From Fervidobacterium nodosum Rt17-B1 (lineage in GTDB: Bacteria; Thermotogota; Thermotogae; Thermotogales; Fervidobacteriaceae): a stretch of DNA of 64,000 nucleotides. The notes under the pieces are model-generated. The model saw only the letters and a list, made by a program, of their open reading frames with translations. It made no database searches and was not told where the DNA came from. A program made the translations under genes and the position numbers. The DNA lies in the NCBI RefSeq assembly GCF_000017545.1, contig NC_009718.1:372001-436000 (forward strand), in the 5' to 3' direction. How positions within the stretch are numbered: the stretch's first letter is position 1; each line of letters opens with the position of its first letter. Positions 36,770 to 46,274 of this stretch are shown here, one piece after another.

Positions 36770-38125
36770 TTGAACAGAGATACTATAGTTGCACTTTCAA
36801 CACCACCAGGAATCGGAGCTATAGCAATAATTAGAATAAGTGGCAATAAAAGTCTGGAATTAACTGAAAAAACAATAAAAAATAAAAAAATAAACATAAA
36901 AACATTGGAAGAAAGAAGAATTAATCATGGATATTTTTACGATGAAAATGGTGAAATTATAGATGAGATAATGTTCGTTTATTTTAAATCTCCAAGAAGT
37001 TACACAGGAGAAGACATGGTAGAGATATATTGTCACGGTGGAATACTTGTGACAAATAAAATTATAGATACACTATTAAAACTTGGCGCAAGACTTGCAG
37101 AAAACGGTGAATTTACTAGAAGAGCATTTCTTAATGGTAAAATTGATTTAATCAAAGCAGAATCTATACTCCAAATAATTGAAGCAAAGAGCGAAAAGAG
37201 TCTTAAACTCGCTCTTGATAATCTGAAAGGTAAACTTTCAAATGAAATTGAGTATTTACGCTCCAGCTTAATAAACGTTTTGTCAAAGATTGAAGTTTCA
37301 ATTGATTATGGTGATGACATAGACGTTCCCAAAGAAGAGATACTTAACGATCTTATAAATGTTCAATCTTTTTTGAAAGAAAAGATTAAGCATGCCGATA
37401 AAGGTTTACATATTTCAACTGGTGTAACTATGGCAATAGTCGGAAAACCTAACGTCGGTAAAAGTACTTTATTAAACAGATTGTTAGTTGAAGATCGTGC
37501 CATAGTAACGGACATACCAGGTACAACACGTGATGTTATAAAAGGTGAATTGAAGATAAAAGGCGTCCATTTTATCATATCAGATACCGCTGGTATAAGA
37601 ATGACCGAAGATAAAGTGGAGAAAATAGGTATTGAAAAAGCTCTAAATGAAGCAAAAAAATCAGATGTCATTTTGTTTTTGCTGGACGCGACAACAGGTT
37701 TTACTAATGAAGATGAATATATATACAATTTAATCAAAGATTGTAATTTCATACCTGTTTGGAATAAAATTGATATAGCTGAGAAAGTAGACAAAGACAT
37801 AGTATTCTTGAGAAATAGTGTAGTGATAAGTGCTGAAACTGGTAGAGGAATGAGAGAGCTTGAAGAAAAGATACTTGAATCTGTTAAAGTTTTAGTAGAA
37901 GATGGCGAATTATCTCATGTCACATCGAAAAGGCAATTAGAATATCTTAAACGCGTCGAATACAATATTATAAAAGCCATAAATTCTCTGAAAAAAAATA
38001 TGCCACTAGATATAATATCAATTGATATAAGAAATGGTTTAGAACAATTAGATGAACTAATGGGTAGAAATTTTACAGAGGACTTGCTGGACAATATCTT
38101 TTCAAATTTTTGTGTTGGAAAGTAA
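36770..38125 (+). CDS. mnmE: tRNA modification GTPase MnmE
   Basis: With MnmG it makes the cmnm5 modification at U34. The N-terminal folate-binding domain starts DTIVALSTPPGIGAIAI, the GTPase has GKPNVGKST, DTAG and NKID, and the C-terminus ends in the catalytic Cys motif NFCVGK. ATG 36746 is in frame but lacks a site; TTG 36770 is 7 nt behind GAGGTGAT and gives 451 residues, matching the family. Confidence 0.95.
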   Translation: MNRDTIVALSTPPGIGAIAIIRISGNKSLELTEKTIKNKKINIKTLEERRINHGYFYDENGEIIDEIMFVYFKSPRSYTGEDMVEIYCHGGILVTNKIIDTLLKLGARLAENGEFTRRAFLNGKIDLIKAESILQIIEAKSEKSLKLALDNLKGKLSNEIEYLRSSLINVLSKIEVSIDYGDDIDVPKEEILNDLINVQSFLKEKIKHADKGLHISTGVTMAIVGKPNVGKSTLLNRLLVEDRAIVTDIPGTTRDVIKGELKIKGVHFIISDTAGIRMTEDKVEKIGIEKALNEAKKSDVILFLLDATTGFTNEDEYIYNLIKDCNFIPVWNKIDIAEKVDKDIVFLRNSVVISAETGRGMRELEEKILESVKVLVEDGELSHVTSKRQLEYLKRVEYNIIKAINSLKKNMPLDIISIDIRNGLEQLDELMGRNFTEDLLDNIFSNFCVGK

Positions 38126-38133
38126 TAAAAAAA

Positions 38134-38152
38134 GCGGGCTTTTTCTGCCCGC
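38134..38152. terminator. Stem-loop after mnmE
   Basis: GCGGGC (38134-38139) and GCCCGC (38147-38152). A T-run lies inside the loop, and an A-run precedes. On the plus strand no T tail follows, so it can end plus transcription only weakly; on the minus strand it would be a good terminator. Confidence 0.6.
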
Positions 38153-38399
38153 ATAAAGCCGTGGGGGGTGTATCTCAAGGGGGATAGGGGGTTCTCTGGA
38201 ATAATTTTATCACTTTTTTGTTAAATTATTAGCTCTTTAATTTATAATATCCAAATACAATTGTGTTAAGTTATTTTTAATGTAGTAAAAATTAGGTTTT
38301 TGTACATATTTTTAGTTTTTTCCCATCTTTCTATACATTTAGACAACGTATACATAAAAATCGTTCAAAAATTTTTTAGGTTTTTTAAGAGGTGATTTG

Positions 38400-40463
38400 A
38401 TGAAGGCAGATATAGCTGTTGCATTGTTGATAGTTTCAATTATATTTTTAATGATTATTCCAATTCCAAATTTTTTACTTGATTTCTTTCAGCTTCTCAA
38501 TATTTCAATATCTCTTGTGTTGCTTTTTTCTACAATGTACATTAAAAATACACTTGAACTTGCCTCTTTTCCAACGTTACTTTTAATAATAACAATTTTT
38601 AGACTAGCATTGAACGTCGCATCGACAAGGGCAATACTTCTTCAGGGACCAAAATTCGGTGGAAAAGTAATTCTCACATTTGGAAACTTTGTTGTCGGTG
38701 GTAATTATGTTGTAGGTATAGTAGTATTCTTGATTCTTGTAATTATCCAATTTATAGTCATAACAAGAGGTTCAGAACGTATTGCGGAAGTTGCAGCACG
38801 TTTTACATTAGATGCAATGCCTGGTAAACAGATGAGTGTTGACGCAGATTTGAATGCAGGACTTATTACAGAAGAAGAGGCACGAAGAAGAAGAGAACAA
38901 ATAAGAAGGGAAGCAGACTTTTACGGTGCAATGGATGGTGCTTCAAAATTTGTTCGTGGAGATGCTATAGCAAGTATAATAATAACAATTGTCAACAGCC
39001 TTGGTGGTATAATAATAGGTATACTTATGCACAAAATGGGAATAGGAGATGCTGCTCAAAAGTTTTTACTTTACACCGTAGGTGATGGGCTTGTAAGTCA
39101 GTTGCCAGCTCTTATGGTCTCTACAGCAACTGGAATAATTGTTTCCAGAAGTGCAGCAGAAGACAACCTTGGAATGGAACTAATTAAAGAATTAGCAGGT
39201 GAAAAGAAGGTTATAATACTTACTGGAAGCGTTATAATGTTCCTTGGAGTAGTAACTCCGCTCCCAACATTAACAAGTTTACTAATCGGAGGTCTTTTTT
39301 TAGCCGTTGGTTTATTAATCAGAGGAAAAGAGTTAGAGCAGCCACAGATAGTTGGCGCTGGTACTGCTCCTGGTATGGTTCAGGGGCCTGCTCCTTCGGT
39401 ACCAGCGGGACCTATTCTTTCAACACCAGAAGAAGTATCCGAAGTGATACAGTCAGATACTGTTGAAATAAATATTGGATACGGATTATTACCACTTGCT
39501 GATTTATCTCAAGGCGGCGATATGTTAGAAAGGCTTACAATGATACGAAGACAATTAGCTCAGGAACTTGGACTTGTTCTTTCACCTATAAGAGTCAGAG
39601 ATAGCGTTATTTTAAAGCCTAATGAATATGCAATCTTTATAAGAGGAGCGGAAGTTTCAAGATACGAATTGGTGCCAAATCGTCTTCTTGCAATAAACCC
39701 GGGTTTTGTTACCGAAAGGATTGCTGGTATAGAGGTTAAAGAACCTGCATTTGGTTTGCAAGCTTTTTGGATAGACGAGAGTAAAAAAGATGAGGCAATA
39801 CAAAAAGGCTTTACAGTAGTTGACGCTCCAACGGTTTTTGCAACACACGTAACAGAAATACTTAGAAAATACGCTCCTGAACTCCTTGGGAATAGAGAAT
39901 TCCAATTACTTGTTGATGGATTAAGAAACAAGTTCGATAAACTTGTTGATGATGTTTTCAATGTTATAAAACCGTCAGCTGTGAAAAGAGTGCTTCAAGA
40001 ATTGCTTAGAGAAGGGGTTTCCATAAGAAATTTACCTTACATATTTGAATTAATACTTGATAATGCTGACAAAGCAAGAGATGTTGAAACATTGGTTGAG
40101 TATGTTAGAAGGGGTTTAAAAAGGCAAATTGCTTCAAAGCTTCTTGCTATGGATAAACAAATTCACGCGATAGCTTTAGACAGTGAGTTAGAACAAACTC
40201 TAACAGAATCAATTTCGGAGAGTGAAGAAGGAAAATACATAAGCATAAACCCTCAGATTATGAGAGAGTTAATTGAAAAGATATCAATAGAGTTGGAGGC
40301 ACTTATGAGAAAGGGGTATATTCCAATACTTGTTGTATCTGGTACAATTAGACCTTACATTTCTAGAATGGTTGTTCGGTTTATTCCTGGAGTAACAATC
40401 ATTTCTTTCGAAGAAATTCCGGAAGATATTAACCTTTCAATTGAAGGTGTGGTGAGGTTATGA
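38400..40463 (+). CDS. flhA: Flagellar export apparatus protein FlhA
   Basis: Core of the flagellar type III export gate. The N-terminal half has about eight helices and the FHIPEP-region loop DAMPGKQMSVDADLNAG. The C-terminal half (from about residue 340) is the cytoplasmic ring. It has 687 residues from ATG 38400, 7 nt after GAGG; TTG 38397 is too close. It opens the motility operon; about 270 bp of upstream sequence precedes it. Confidence 0.96.
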   Translation: MKADIAVALLIVSIIFLMIIPIPNFLLDFFQLLNISISLVLLFSTMYIKNTLELASFPTLLLIITIFRLALNVASTRAILLQGPKFGGKVILTFGNFVVGGNYVVGIVVFLILVIIQFIVITRGSERIAEVAARFTLDAMPGKQMSVDADLNAGLITEEEARRRREQIRREADFYGAMDGASKFVRGDAIASIIITIVNSLGGIIIGILMHKMGIGDAAQKFLLYTVGDGLVSQLPALMVSTATGIIVSRSAAEDNLGMELIKELAGEKKVIILTGSVIMFLGVVTPLPTLTSLLIGGLFLAVGLLIRGKELEQPQIVGAGTAPGMVQGPAPSVPAGPILSTPEEVSEVIQSDTVEINIGYGLLPLADLSQGGDMLERLTMIRRQLAQELGLVLSPIRVRDSVILKPNEYAIFIRGAEVSRYELVPNRLLAINPGFVTERIAGIEVKEPAFGLQAFWIDESKKDEAIQKGFTVVDAPTVFATHVTEILRKYAPELLGNREFQLLVDGLRNKFDKLVDDVFNVIKPSAVKRVLQELLREGVSIRNLPYIFELILDNADKARDVETLVEYVRRGLKRQIASKLLAMDKQIHAIALDSELEQTLTESISESEEGKYISINPQIMRELIEKISIELEALMRKGYIPILVVSGTIRPYISRMVVRFIPGVTIISFEEIPEDINLSIEGVVRL

Positions 40464-41578
40464 TTGTAAAAAAATACGTGGTTACTGATATTAAAGAGGC
40501 GTTTGAAAAAATCAGAGTTGAACTTGGAAAAGATGCTGTGATACTCAGTACAAGGAAAATTAAAAAAGGTGGTTTTTTAGGAATAGGTGCAAAAACCTAT
40601 ATAGAAGTTACTGCAGCAACCTCAGATAAAAAAGAACAACAATCTGAGGAAAAAGGTCAAATTTACAAGCTCCAGGAAATACTATCAAAGAGTAAGACAA
40701 ATAACCCTCAAAATGTTGAAGAAATAAGTGAAATTAAGAAAATGATGGTAGAGTTAAAATCAATGATTTCATCGCAGAGAACAAACGAACCTCAATGGGT
40801 TGAAAGTTTCAGGAAAGCACTTAAAAAACAAGATATCGATGATGAAATCTCAGATAAGCTTATCGAGTACTCAAAGATGAAATATCAAGAATTAGACTTT
40901 TCTAATGAAAATACAAGATTGATATTATCTGAAATGTTTTTACCTTTCATAAACACGTCTGTTCCTGACTTAAAAGGAAGAGTGTTATTCGCTGGTCCAA
41001 CAGGTGTTGGTAAAACAACAACGCTTGCCAAGCTTGCTGCAAAATTGAAGCTTTCTGAAAAGAAAAGAGTAGCGGTTATAACATTAGATACTTACAGGAT
41101 AGCAGCTGTTGATCAACTCAAGACTTATGCAATGCTTTTAGATGTTCCCATAAGAGTGGCATATACACCTAAAGAGGCAAAACTTGAAGTTGAAGCTCTT
41201 TCTGATTATGATGTTATTTTAATTGATACTGCTGGTAGGAGTCAAAAAAATGACCTACATATGTCAGAAATAAAGGCAATGTCTGAGATTGTAAGCCCCG
41301 ATTTCACGTTTTTAGTAATTGGAATGCAGTATAGAAGTGAGGATGTTAAAGAAGTGCTTACAAAATTTTCGATGATTTCCCCAACGCATGTTATCCTTTC
41401 AAAAATGGACGAAACATCGGCATTAGGTCACTTTGTAAATGTTCCGAATTTTTTGAAAGCGCCTATTGCTTTTATTACGAATGGACAGAGGGTACCTGAT
41501 GACATATTGGAAGCTAATAACAGAGAGCTTGCTGTCTTGCTTTCCCGAGAGGTGTTGAAATATGCAAAATCAAGCTAG
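40460..41578 (+). CDS. flhF: Flagellar GTPase FlhF
   Basis: SRP-type GTPase that places flagella. G1 [34 protein letters not shown] and DTAGRSQKND, then a Gly-rich end. 372 residues. Overlaps flhA by 4 nt and flhG by 17 nt. Confidence 0.94.
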   Translation: MIVKKYVVTDIKEAFEKIRVELGKDAVILSTRKIKKGGFLGIGAKTYIEVTAATSDKKEQQSEEKGQIYKLQEILSKSKTNNPQNVEEISEIKKMMVELKSMISSQRTNEPQWVESFRKALKKQDIDDEISDKLIEYSKMKYQELDFSNENTRLILSEMFLPFINTSVPDLKGRVLFAGPTGVGKTTTLAKLAAKLKLSEKKRVAVITLDTYRIAAVDQLKTYAMLLDVPIRVAYTPKEAKLEVEALSDYDVILIDTAGRSQKNDLHMSEIKAMSEIVSPDFTFLVIGMQYRSEDVKEVLTKFSMISPTHVILSKMDETSALGHFVNVPNFLKAPIAFITNGQRVPDDILEANNRELAVLLSREVLKYAKSS

Positions 41579-42392
41579 CAGTTTGAAAAGTGGTCAAATT
41601 GTAGCTGTCATAAGCGGAAAAGGTGGTGTAGGAAAGACAATTTTAGCCACGAACCTTTCCGCAGTTTTTTTAGAATATGGTAAAAAAACTCTTCTTCTTG
41701 ATGCTGATGTTGGATTTACAAACGCTGACATACTTTTAGGTAGTCATCCGAAGTACACATTGAAAGATTTTGTAAATCATAAATGTTCAATTGATGATTT
41801 AGTTACTCCAACAAAATATGGAATAGATTTTGTGTCATTAGGTGGGGATGTTGGGGATATAATAACAGCAAATGAGATAGTATTAAGAGACTTTGCTATA
41901 AATTTTCTTAAATTACTAGATAGCTATGATATTGTCATCATGGACATGCCACCGGGTTTTTCAGAATTTTACATGCCATTTTTATCACTTGTCCAAGATT
42001 TTGTAGTTTTAACAACTATCGAACCTACATCAGTTGTTAATACTTATACAATCATAAAGCTTTTAACTGTAAAAGGAGTTACAGGTGAAAATATACATGT
42101 TGTAGCAAACATGGTTCAGGATGTGAAAGATGCAACAAAACTTTTAGAAAGATTTATAGAAGTTACAGAAAAATTTATCAACAGTAAAATATCTTCGGTA
42201 ACTATTGTAAAAGATCATCCGCTTGTTTTGAAGAGTGTATACGATAGAGAACTATTTGTAAAAAAGTACAGAAATATTCAACCAACTTTTTCTGTGATAA
42301 GAATAGCGTCGAATATATTAAAACTTTCACAAAATACTAGACAGCGCGAAAATTTATTTGATAAATTTATCAAATTGTTCAGAGGTGCTTGA
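41562..42392 (+). CDS. flhG: Flagellar number regulator FlhG (MinD-like ATPase)
   Basis: ParA/MinD-type ATPase, 276 residues, that works with FlhF to set number and place of flagella. The deviant Walker A is SGKGGVGKTILATNLS; MDMPPGF gives the catalytic Asp. No membrane-targeting tail is evident. ATG 41562 lies inside flhF and is preceded by GAGGTG. Confidence 0.93.
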   Translation: MQNQASSLKSGQIVAVISGKGGVGKTILATNLSAVFLEYGKKTLLLDADVGFTNADILLGSHPKYTLKDFVNHKCSIDDLVTPTKYGIDFVSLGGDVGDIITANEIVLRDFAINFLKLLDSYDIVIMDMPPGFSEFYMPFLSLVQDFVVLTTIEPTSVVNTYTIIKLLTVKGVTGENIHVVANMVQDVKDATKLLERFIEVTEKFINSKISSVTIVKDHPLVLKSVYDRELFVKKYRNIQPTFSVIRIASNILKLSQNTRQRENLFDKFIKLFRGA

Positions 42393-42393
42393 T

Positions 42394-42945
42394 ATGACTA
42401 TTGAAGAGTACGTGAACAATAATCTATCTGGTGCTGTGTTAAAAGGGTTCACCAAAGATGAGGAAGTGGCTTTAAGATTAAAAAAGTTGAATGGTCGACA
42501 ATTTTACGTTTCGTTTATAAAATTCACGAATATACCAGAAGTTTTGCGTGTGGATATTCCGGTTGAGGGATATGTAATCACGTTTGTTGGAAAATTGTTA
42601 AATGTTGAGGAAAATACGTATGTGTATATTGCACTAGAAAAAGCTGGAATTTTGCAAAGAAGGACTAAACCAAGGTATGCATCCTTTGAAAAGTGTTCAA
42701 TATACAATAATTTTAAAGGCGTAATAATAGATATATCTGAAAATGGATGCCAAATACTATCCGATTACAAACCAAATCTAAATGAGACTATTGAAATTAT
42801 TATAAGCGACCACTCTGAGAATGGCAAAGTAATGTGGTTTGTCGAAGAAGAGGAAAATTATAGGTATGGTATTTGGATACCTGAACCTTCACTAAAGTGG
42901 AACGAATTATATCTAAGATACTTTAACATTGGGGAGCTGTTGTAA
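42394..42945 (+). CDS. PilZ-domain protein, flagellar cluster
   Basis: 183 residues from ATG 42394 after AGAGGTG. The C-terminal half has the cyclic-di-GMP elements of PilZ: RRTKPRYASFE (RxxxR) and DISENGCQIL (a D/NxSxxG form). The N-terminal half looks like the YcgR-type beta-barrel partner. Expected role is a c-di-GMP-dependent brake or regulator of the motor. It is immediately followed, with stop and start sharing bases, by another PilZ gene. Confidence 0.87.
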   Translation: MTIEEYVNNNLSGAVLKGFTKDEEVALRLKKLNGRQFYVSFIKFTNIPEVLRVDIPVEGYVITFVGKLLNVEENTYVYIALEKAGILQRRTKPRYASFEKCSIYNNFKGVIIDISENGCQILSDYKPNLNETIEIIISDHSENGKVMWFVEEEENYRYGIWIPEPSLKWNELYLRYFNIGELL

Positions 42946-43631
42946 TGCCTTACATTGAACTTGTTGAAGCTACAAAGGTATTAAAAATAGGTTTGCCTGC
43001 TAACGTAATAATTACTCTTGTAAAAGAGCTGGAAGGAACATATAAAAGTAATATAATAGATATAGACATGGATAGAAAAATATTATTCCTTTCAATACCT
43101 TCTTTCAAAGGAAGGTTTGTTCCTATTCCAAAAGGAGTTAGGATAACTGTAAATGTGTTTGAGAGGTCTTCGGTTTATGAATTTCAGACAGTCTCATTAG
43201 GTGTAATTAAAAAAGATAATATATATGCACTCCCTGTTCCTTTTCCTGATGTTGTTAGAAAAACTGAAAAGAGAAAATTCGTCAGAATCCCTCTTTACTT
43301 AGATGGACGTTTTTATCTCTCAACAGAGCCCGAAGCGGAATCTTTTGTTTTCACAACGAGAAATGTGAGTGCTGGTGGATTACTGATGGTTACTAAAAAA
43401 CATTTGAATGTAAATGACATAATTTTTATAGACATGAAATTTAATGATGAGCTTATTCTGAAAAGACAGAAATCAAAAATTGTTAGAGAAGATTCAAAAG
43501 TAGAAGATGGTTACGTCTTCGGGGTACAATTTTTAGATCTTCCGCAGAATTTAGAAAAGGCCCTTGTTAGATTTATATTCCAGCAAGAATTAAAATTAAA
43601 GAATGTTCAAGGTGCTGCTAAAGGCAGATGA
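42945..43631 (+). CDS. YcgR-like flagellar brake protein (PilZ)
   Basis: 228 residues. N-terminal YcgR-type domain, then PilZ with EKRKFVRIPLYLDGRF and TRNVSAGGLLMV (RxxxR and NxSxGG). ATG overlaps the preceding stop (TAATG). Two tandem PilZ proteins next to flhG and cheC suggest c-di-GMP control of motility; no cyclase is present here. Confidence 0.9.
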   Translation: MPYIELVEATKVLKIGLPANVIITLVKELEGTYKSNIIDIDMDRKILFLSIPSFKGRFVPIPKGVRITVNVFERSSVYEFQTVSLGVIKKDNIYALPVPFPDVVRKTEKRKFVRIPLYLDGRFYLSTEPEAESFVFTTRNVSAGGLLMVTKKHLNVNDIIFIDMKFNDELILKRQKSKIVREDSKVEDGYVFGVQFLDLPQNLEKALVRFIFQQELKLKNVQGAAKGR

Positions 43632-43681
43632 AAATAAGAATTCACGAATATATAGACGCTATTGAGAGGAGGAAATGATAT

Positions 43682-44296
43682 ATGTTAGAAAAACTTACCG
43701 AAACCCAGCTTGATGCGATAAAAGAGGTTGGAAATATTGGTACTGGAAATGCAGCAACAGCTCTCTCAATGATGTTAGATAAAAAGGTTGATATATCGGT
43801 ACCTCAGGTAAAAATTGTTCCAATTTCAAAAATACCATTTTTGTTTGATAATCCAGAAGAAATAGTTTGCTCTATAAAAATGAAGCTTATGGAGGATATG
43901 ACTGGAGAAATAGTTCTAATTTTCGAACCGAAAACTGTGAAAATCATTGCTCAAGTCCTTACTGGAATGGAAATAAATGATGTAACTGAACTTGATGAAT
44001 TTACAAGCTCCATGCTCAAAGAAATAGGTAACATAATGTGCGGTTCATATGTTACGGCATTAGCTGGGTTTACAAATTTATTTATAAATCCAGAACCACC
44101 TGAACTTGTTGTTGATATGATAAGCGCTATCGTTTCTGAAATATCTCTTCCACTTGCTTTGGCAGGAGAAGAAAATATTCTGCTTATAGAAACATTAGTA
44201 AAAATAGAGGGAATTGAAAAAGAATTAACAGGTTACTTGTTACTCGTTCCTTCTGTAGAATCACTTGAAAAGTTATTGAAGGCATTGGGGATGTGA
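43682..44296 (+). CDS. cheC: CheY-P phosphatase CheC
   Basis: Dephosphorylates CheY-P, with activity raised by CheD. Two phosphatase helices each carry the E/N pair: DAIKEVGNIGTGNAATALSMML and MLKEIGNIMCGSYVTALAG. 204 residues, ATG behind GAGGAGGAA. Overlaps cheD. Distinguished from FliY/FliN by absence of a switch domain. Confidence 0.95.
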   Translation: MLEKLTETQLDAIKEVGNIGTGNAATALSMMLDKKVDISVPQVKIVPISKIPFLFDNPEEIVCSIKMKLMEDMTGEIVLIFEPKTVKIIAQVLTGMEINDVTELDEFTSSMLKEIGNIMCGSYVTALAGFTNLFINPEPPELVVDMISAIVSEISLPLALAGEENILLIETLVKIEGIEKELTGYLLLVPSVESLEKLLKALGM

Positions 44297-44301
44297 GATT
44301 A

Positions 44302-44781
44302 ATGAAAAAAAAGGTTATAATCGGTATCGGAGAATGGGCAGTAGAAAAGAATCCCTCCATCTTGGTAACACTCGGACTTGGATCTTGTGTAGGAGTTTGC
44401 GTTAGGGACCCGATTGCAAAGGTTGGAGCAATGGTACATGTCATGTTACCAGATAGTGGAGGTAAACCGACAAATACTCCAGGTAAATTCGCCGATACAG
44501 GTGTGGATATAATAGTTGAGGAATTACTGAAAATGGGAGCCCAGAGAAATAGATTAGAGGCAAAGATAGCGGGTGGAGCTTCCATGTTCCAATCTGCAAT
44601 GGATATTGGTGCAAGAAACGTTGAGGCAGTAAAAAAATCTTTACAAAGAAATGGGATAAAGCTCATTGCTGAAGACACTGGTGGTAACAAAGCAAGAAGT
44701 ATCGAATATGATATAGAAACAGGAAAACTTTTGGTTAGAAAAGTTAAAACAGGCGATGCTGTGGAGGTTTCTGAAATCTGA
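44302..44781 (+). CDS. cheD: Receptor glutamine deamidase CheD
   Basis: Deamidates MCP glutamines and binds CheC. Catalytic Cys in LGLGSCVGVCVRDP, His in AMVHVMLPDSGG, and the GGASMFQSAMDIGARN loop. ATG 44302 gives 159 residues; GTG 44293 is alternative and overlaps the cheC stop. Coupled to fliA by 1 nt. Confidence 0.94.
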   Translation: MKKKVIIGIGEWAVEKNPSILVTLGLGSCVGVCVRDPIAKVGAMVHVMLPDSGGKPTNTPGKFADTGVDIIVEELLKMGAQRNRLEAKIAGGASMFQSAMDIGARNVEAVKKSLQRNGIKLIAEDTGGNKARSIEYDIETGKLLVRKVKTGDAVEVSEI

Positions 44782-45482
44782 TGTTGAATAAGGAAATGGT
44801 TATACAAGAGTACATTCCAATGGTAACAAAAATTGCTCGTGATTTAAAGATTAATTTACCGTACAACGTTGAGATAGATGATCTTATTCAAGAAGGTGTT
44901 ATAGCACTTTTACAAGCAGCTGAAAAGTATGATCCAAGGTATGGCGCAACTTTTAAAACATTTGCTTACACAAGAGTGAAAGGTGCTATGATTGACTACC
45001 TTAGAAAGCTTGATTACTTGCCAAAGAATGTAAGACAGGATATCAAAAAATTTGATAGAGAACTTTTGAACTTTTATGAGCAAAATAAAAGATTACCAAC
45101 TTACGATGAAATGTCAGAAATTCTTGGAATAGATGTAGAAGAAGTTGAGGAGATTTACAGGGAACTTGCTTTAAAGCAAAGTCTGAATCTTGACCAATAT
45201 CTCTTTGAATCAGATGAAAACTCATATGGAAGTATCGATATAAAAAGCGAAGAAAACGTTAAAGAAAATGCTTGGAAGTCCATACTTCATGAACAATTAG
45301 TTGAGGCGATAAATAAATTAGATGAAAAAGAAAAGATAATATTAAGTATGAGATTTGAACACGAACTATCTTTAAAGGAAATTGCGGAAGTTCTTGGAGT
45401 TACCGAATCTCGTGTATCCCAAATTCTTGGTGTCATACTTAGTAAGCTCCGCAAAATGCTTAGAGGTGATGAGGATGGCTGA
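44781..45482 (+). CDS. fliA: Flagellar sigma factor FliA (sigma-28)
   Basis: 233 residues. Region 2 holds DLIQEGVIALLQAAEKYDP and FKTFAYTRVKGAMIDYLRKL; region 4 holds SLKEIAEVLGVTESRVSQIL. It overlaps the following unknown gene by 8 nt. It should direct late flagellar genes such as fliD at the right edge. Confidence 0.94.
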   Translation: MLNKEMVIQEYIPMVTKIARDLKINLPYNVEIDDLIQEGVIALLQAAEKYDPRYGATFKTFAYTRVKGAMIDYLRKLDYLPKNVRQDIKKFDRELLNFYEQNKRLPTYDEMSEILGIDVEEVEEIYRELALKQSLNLDQYLFESDENSYGSIDIKSEENVKENAWKSILHEQLVEAINKLDEKEKIILSMRFEHELSLKEIAEVLGVTESRVSQILGVILSKLRKMLRGDEDG

Positions 45483-45789
45483 ACCAATCAGTGGAGTTCA
45501 GAATCAAACAATAATTCTAAAAGCGGGACATGAAAGTTCTCATATCACAAGTTTGCAACAATACATGGCACAATCAGCTATAGCCAATAGTGCTCAAAAT
45601 GTCCAAAGAAGGACTCAGCAGGAATTAAACGCGCCAAAAAATGTTGGAAGTACCGAGCAAAAACGCACTCAAAGTTCCACCGAAGGAAAAAGCCAAGGTG
45701 AATATCAACCGCGGCAAAATAAAAAAGAATCTGAAAGTTTTCACAAAGTAACAAAAGATAACTCACATATCTTGGATGTGAGAGTATGA
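45475..45789 (+). CDS. Unknown protein of the flagellar operon, Gln/Ser/Lys-rich
   Basis: 104 residues from ATG 45475, with AGAGGTGATGAGG in front; the longer frame starting at 45382 lies inside fliA. Low complexity and strongly hydrophilic (QQYMAQSAIANSAQNVQRR, then Lys/Ser/Gln-rich). No predicted helix of membrane type. Probably an unstructured accessory protein. I do not recognise a family; the coupled position with fliA suggests a motility role. Confidence 0.7.
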   Translation: MAEPISGVQNQTIILKAGHESSHITSLQQYMAQSAIANSAQNVQRRTQQELNAPKNVGSTEQKRTQSSTEGKSQGEYQPRQNKKESESFHKVTKDNSHILDVRV

Positions 45790-46274
45790 TTGGATATTTA
45801 TTAGTTGAGAAGATAGAGAATAAACACATTGGAGGTATCTTAGTCATAAACGATCTTGGTATCCCAGTCGAATTTAAGTACTCTGAGCCTATAACTCCCA
45901 CCAAATTACAGGAAATCATATACGGAAATTCCTTAGAGTATTTCCTCCATGTAGAGATAATTGCAAAAGGACTTGTACAAAAATTAGAAAATAGGCCAGA
46001 ACTAATTCTTGTCAACGATCCTAATTTGATATTTGACAAAAGTATTGTTATGCTAACGATTCTCCCGCAAATTGTTCCTGAGAAGAAGGAAAATAACGAA
46101 GCTATAATTAACGTTAATAATTCAAGTATTAGAATAACGTTTCAAGAAAACTCAAAAATCGATGAAAACATCATTCAAAAAATAGCAGATACTGCGACTA
46201 AGATAGATATAATAGAGCCTTTCGATAGAATTGAAAGGGCGCTTGAATACGTATGCGAATCGCCAGAGAAATAA
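45786..46274 (+). CDS. Unknown protein of the flagellar operon
   Basis: 162 residues. Starts IGYLLVEKIENKHIGGILVINDLGIPVEFKY, beta-rich and without membrane segments or a clear motif. It overlaps both neighbours (4 and 22 nt). The family is unrecognised. Confidence 0.75.
   Translation: MIGYLLVEKIENKHIGGILVINDLGIPVEFKYSEPITPTKLQEIIYGNSLEYFLHVEIIAKGLVQKLENRPELILVNDPNLIFDKSIVMLTILPQIVPEKKENNEAIINVNNSSIRITFQENSKIDENIIQKIADTATKIDIIEPFDRIERALEYVCESPEK

Noticed and set aside
38134-38152. Firm plus-strand terminator after mnmE
   Set aside because: The T-run lies in the loop and none follows the stem on the plus strand, so I list it only as a weak candidate.
38218-38248. TTGTTA-N19-TATAAT as the flhA operon promoter
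   Set aside because: Spacer is too long and it lacks the TG extension of other promoters here; kept out of the feature list.
44184-44807. 207-codon minus-strand frame over cheC-cheD
   Set aside because: Antisense to two well-identified genes and lacks a start context.
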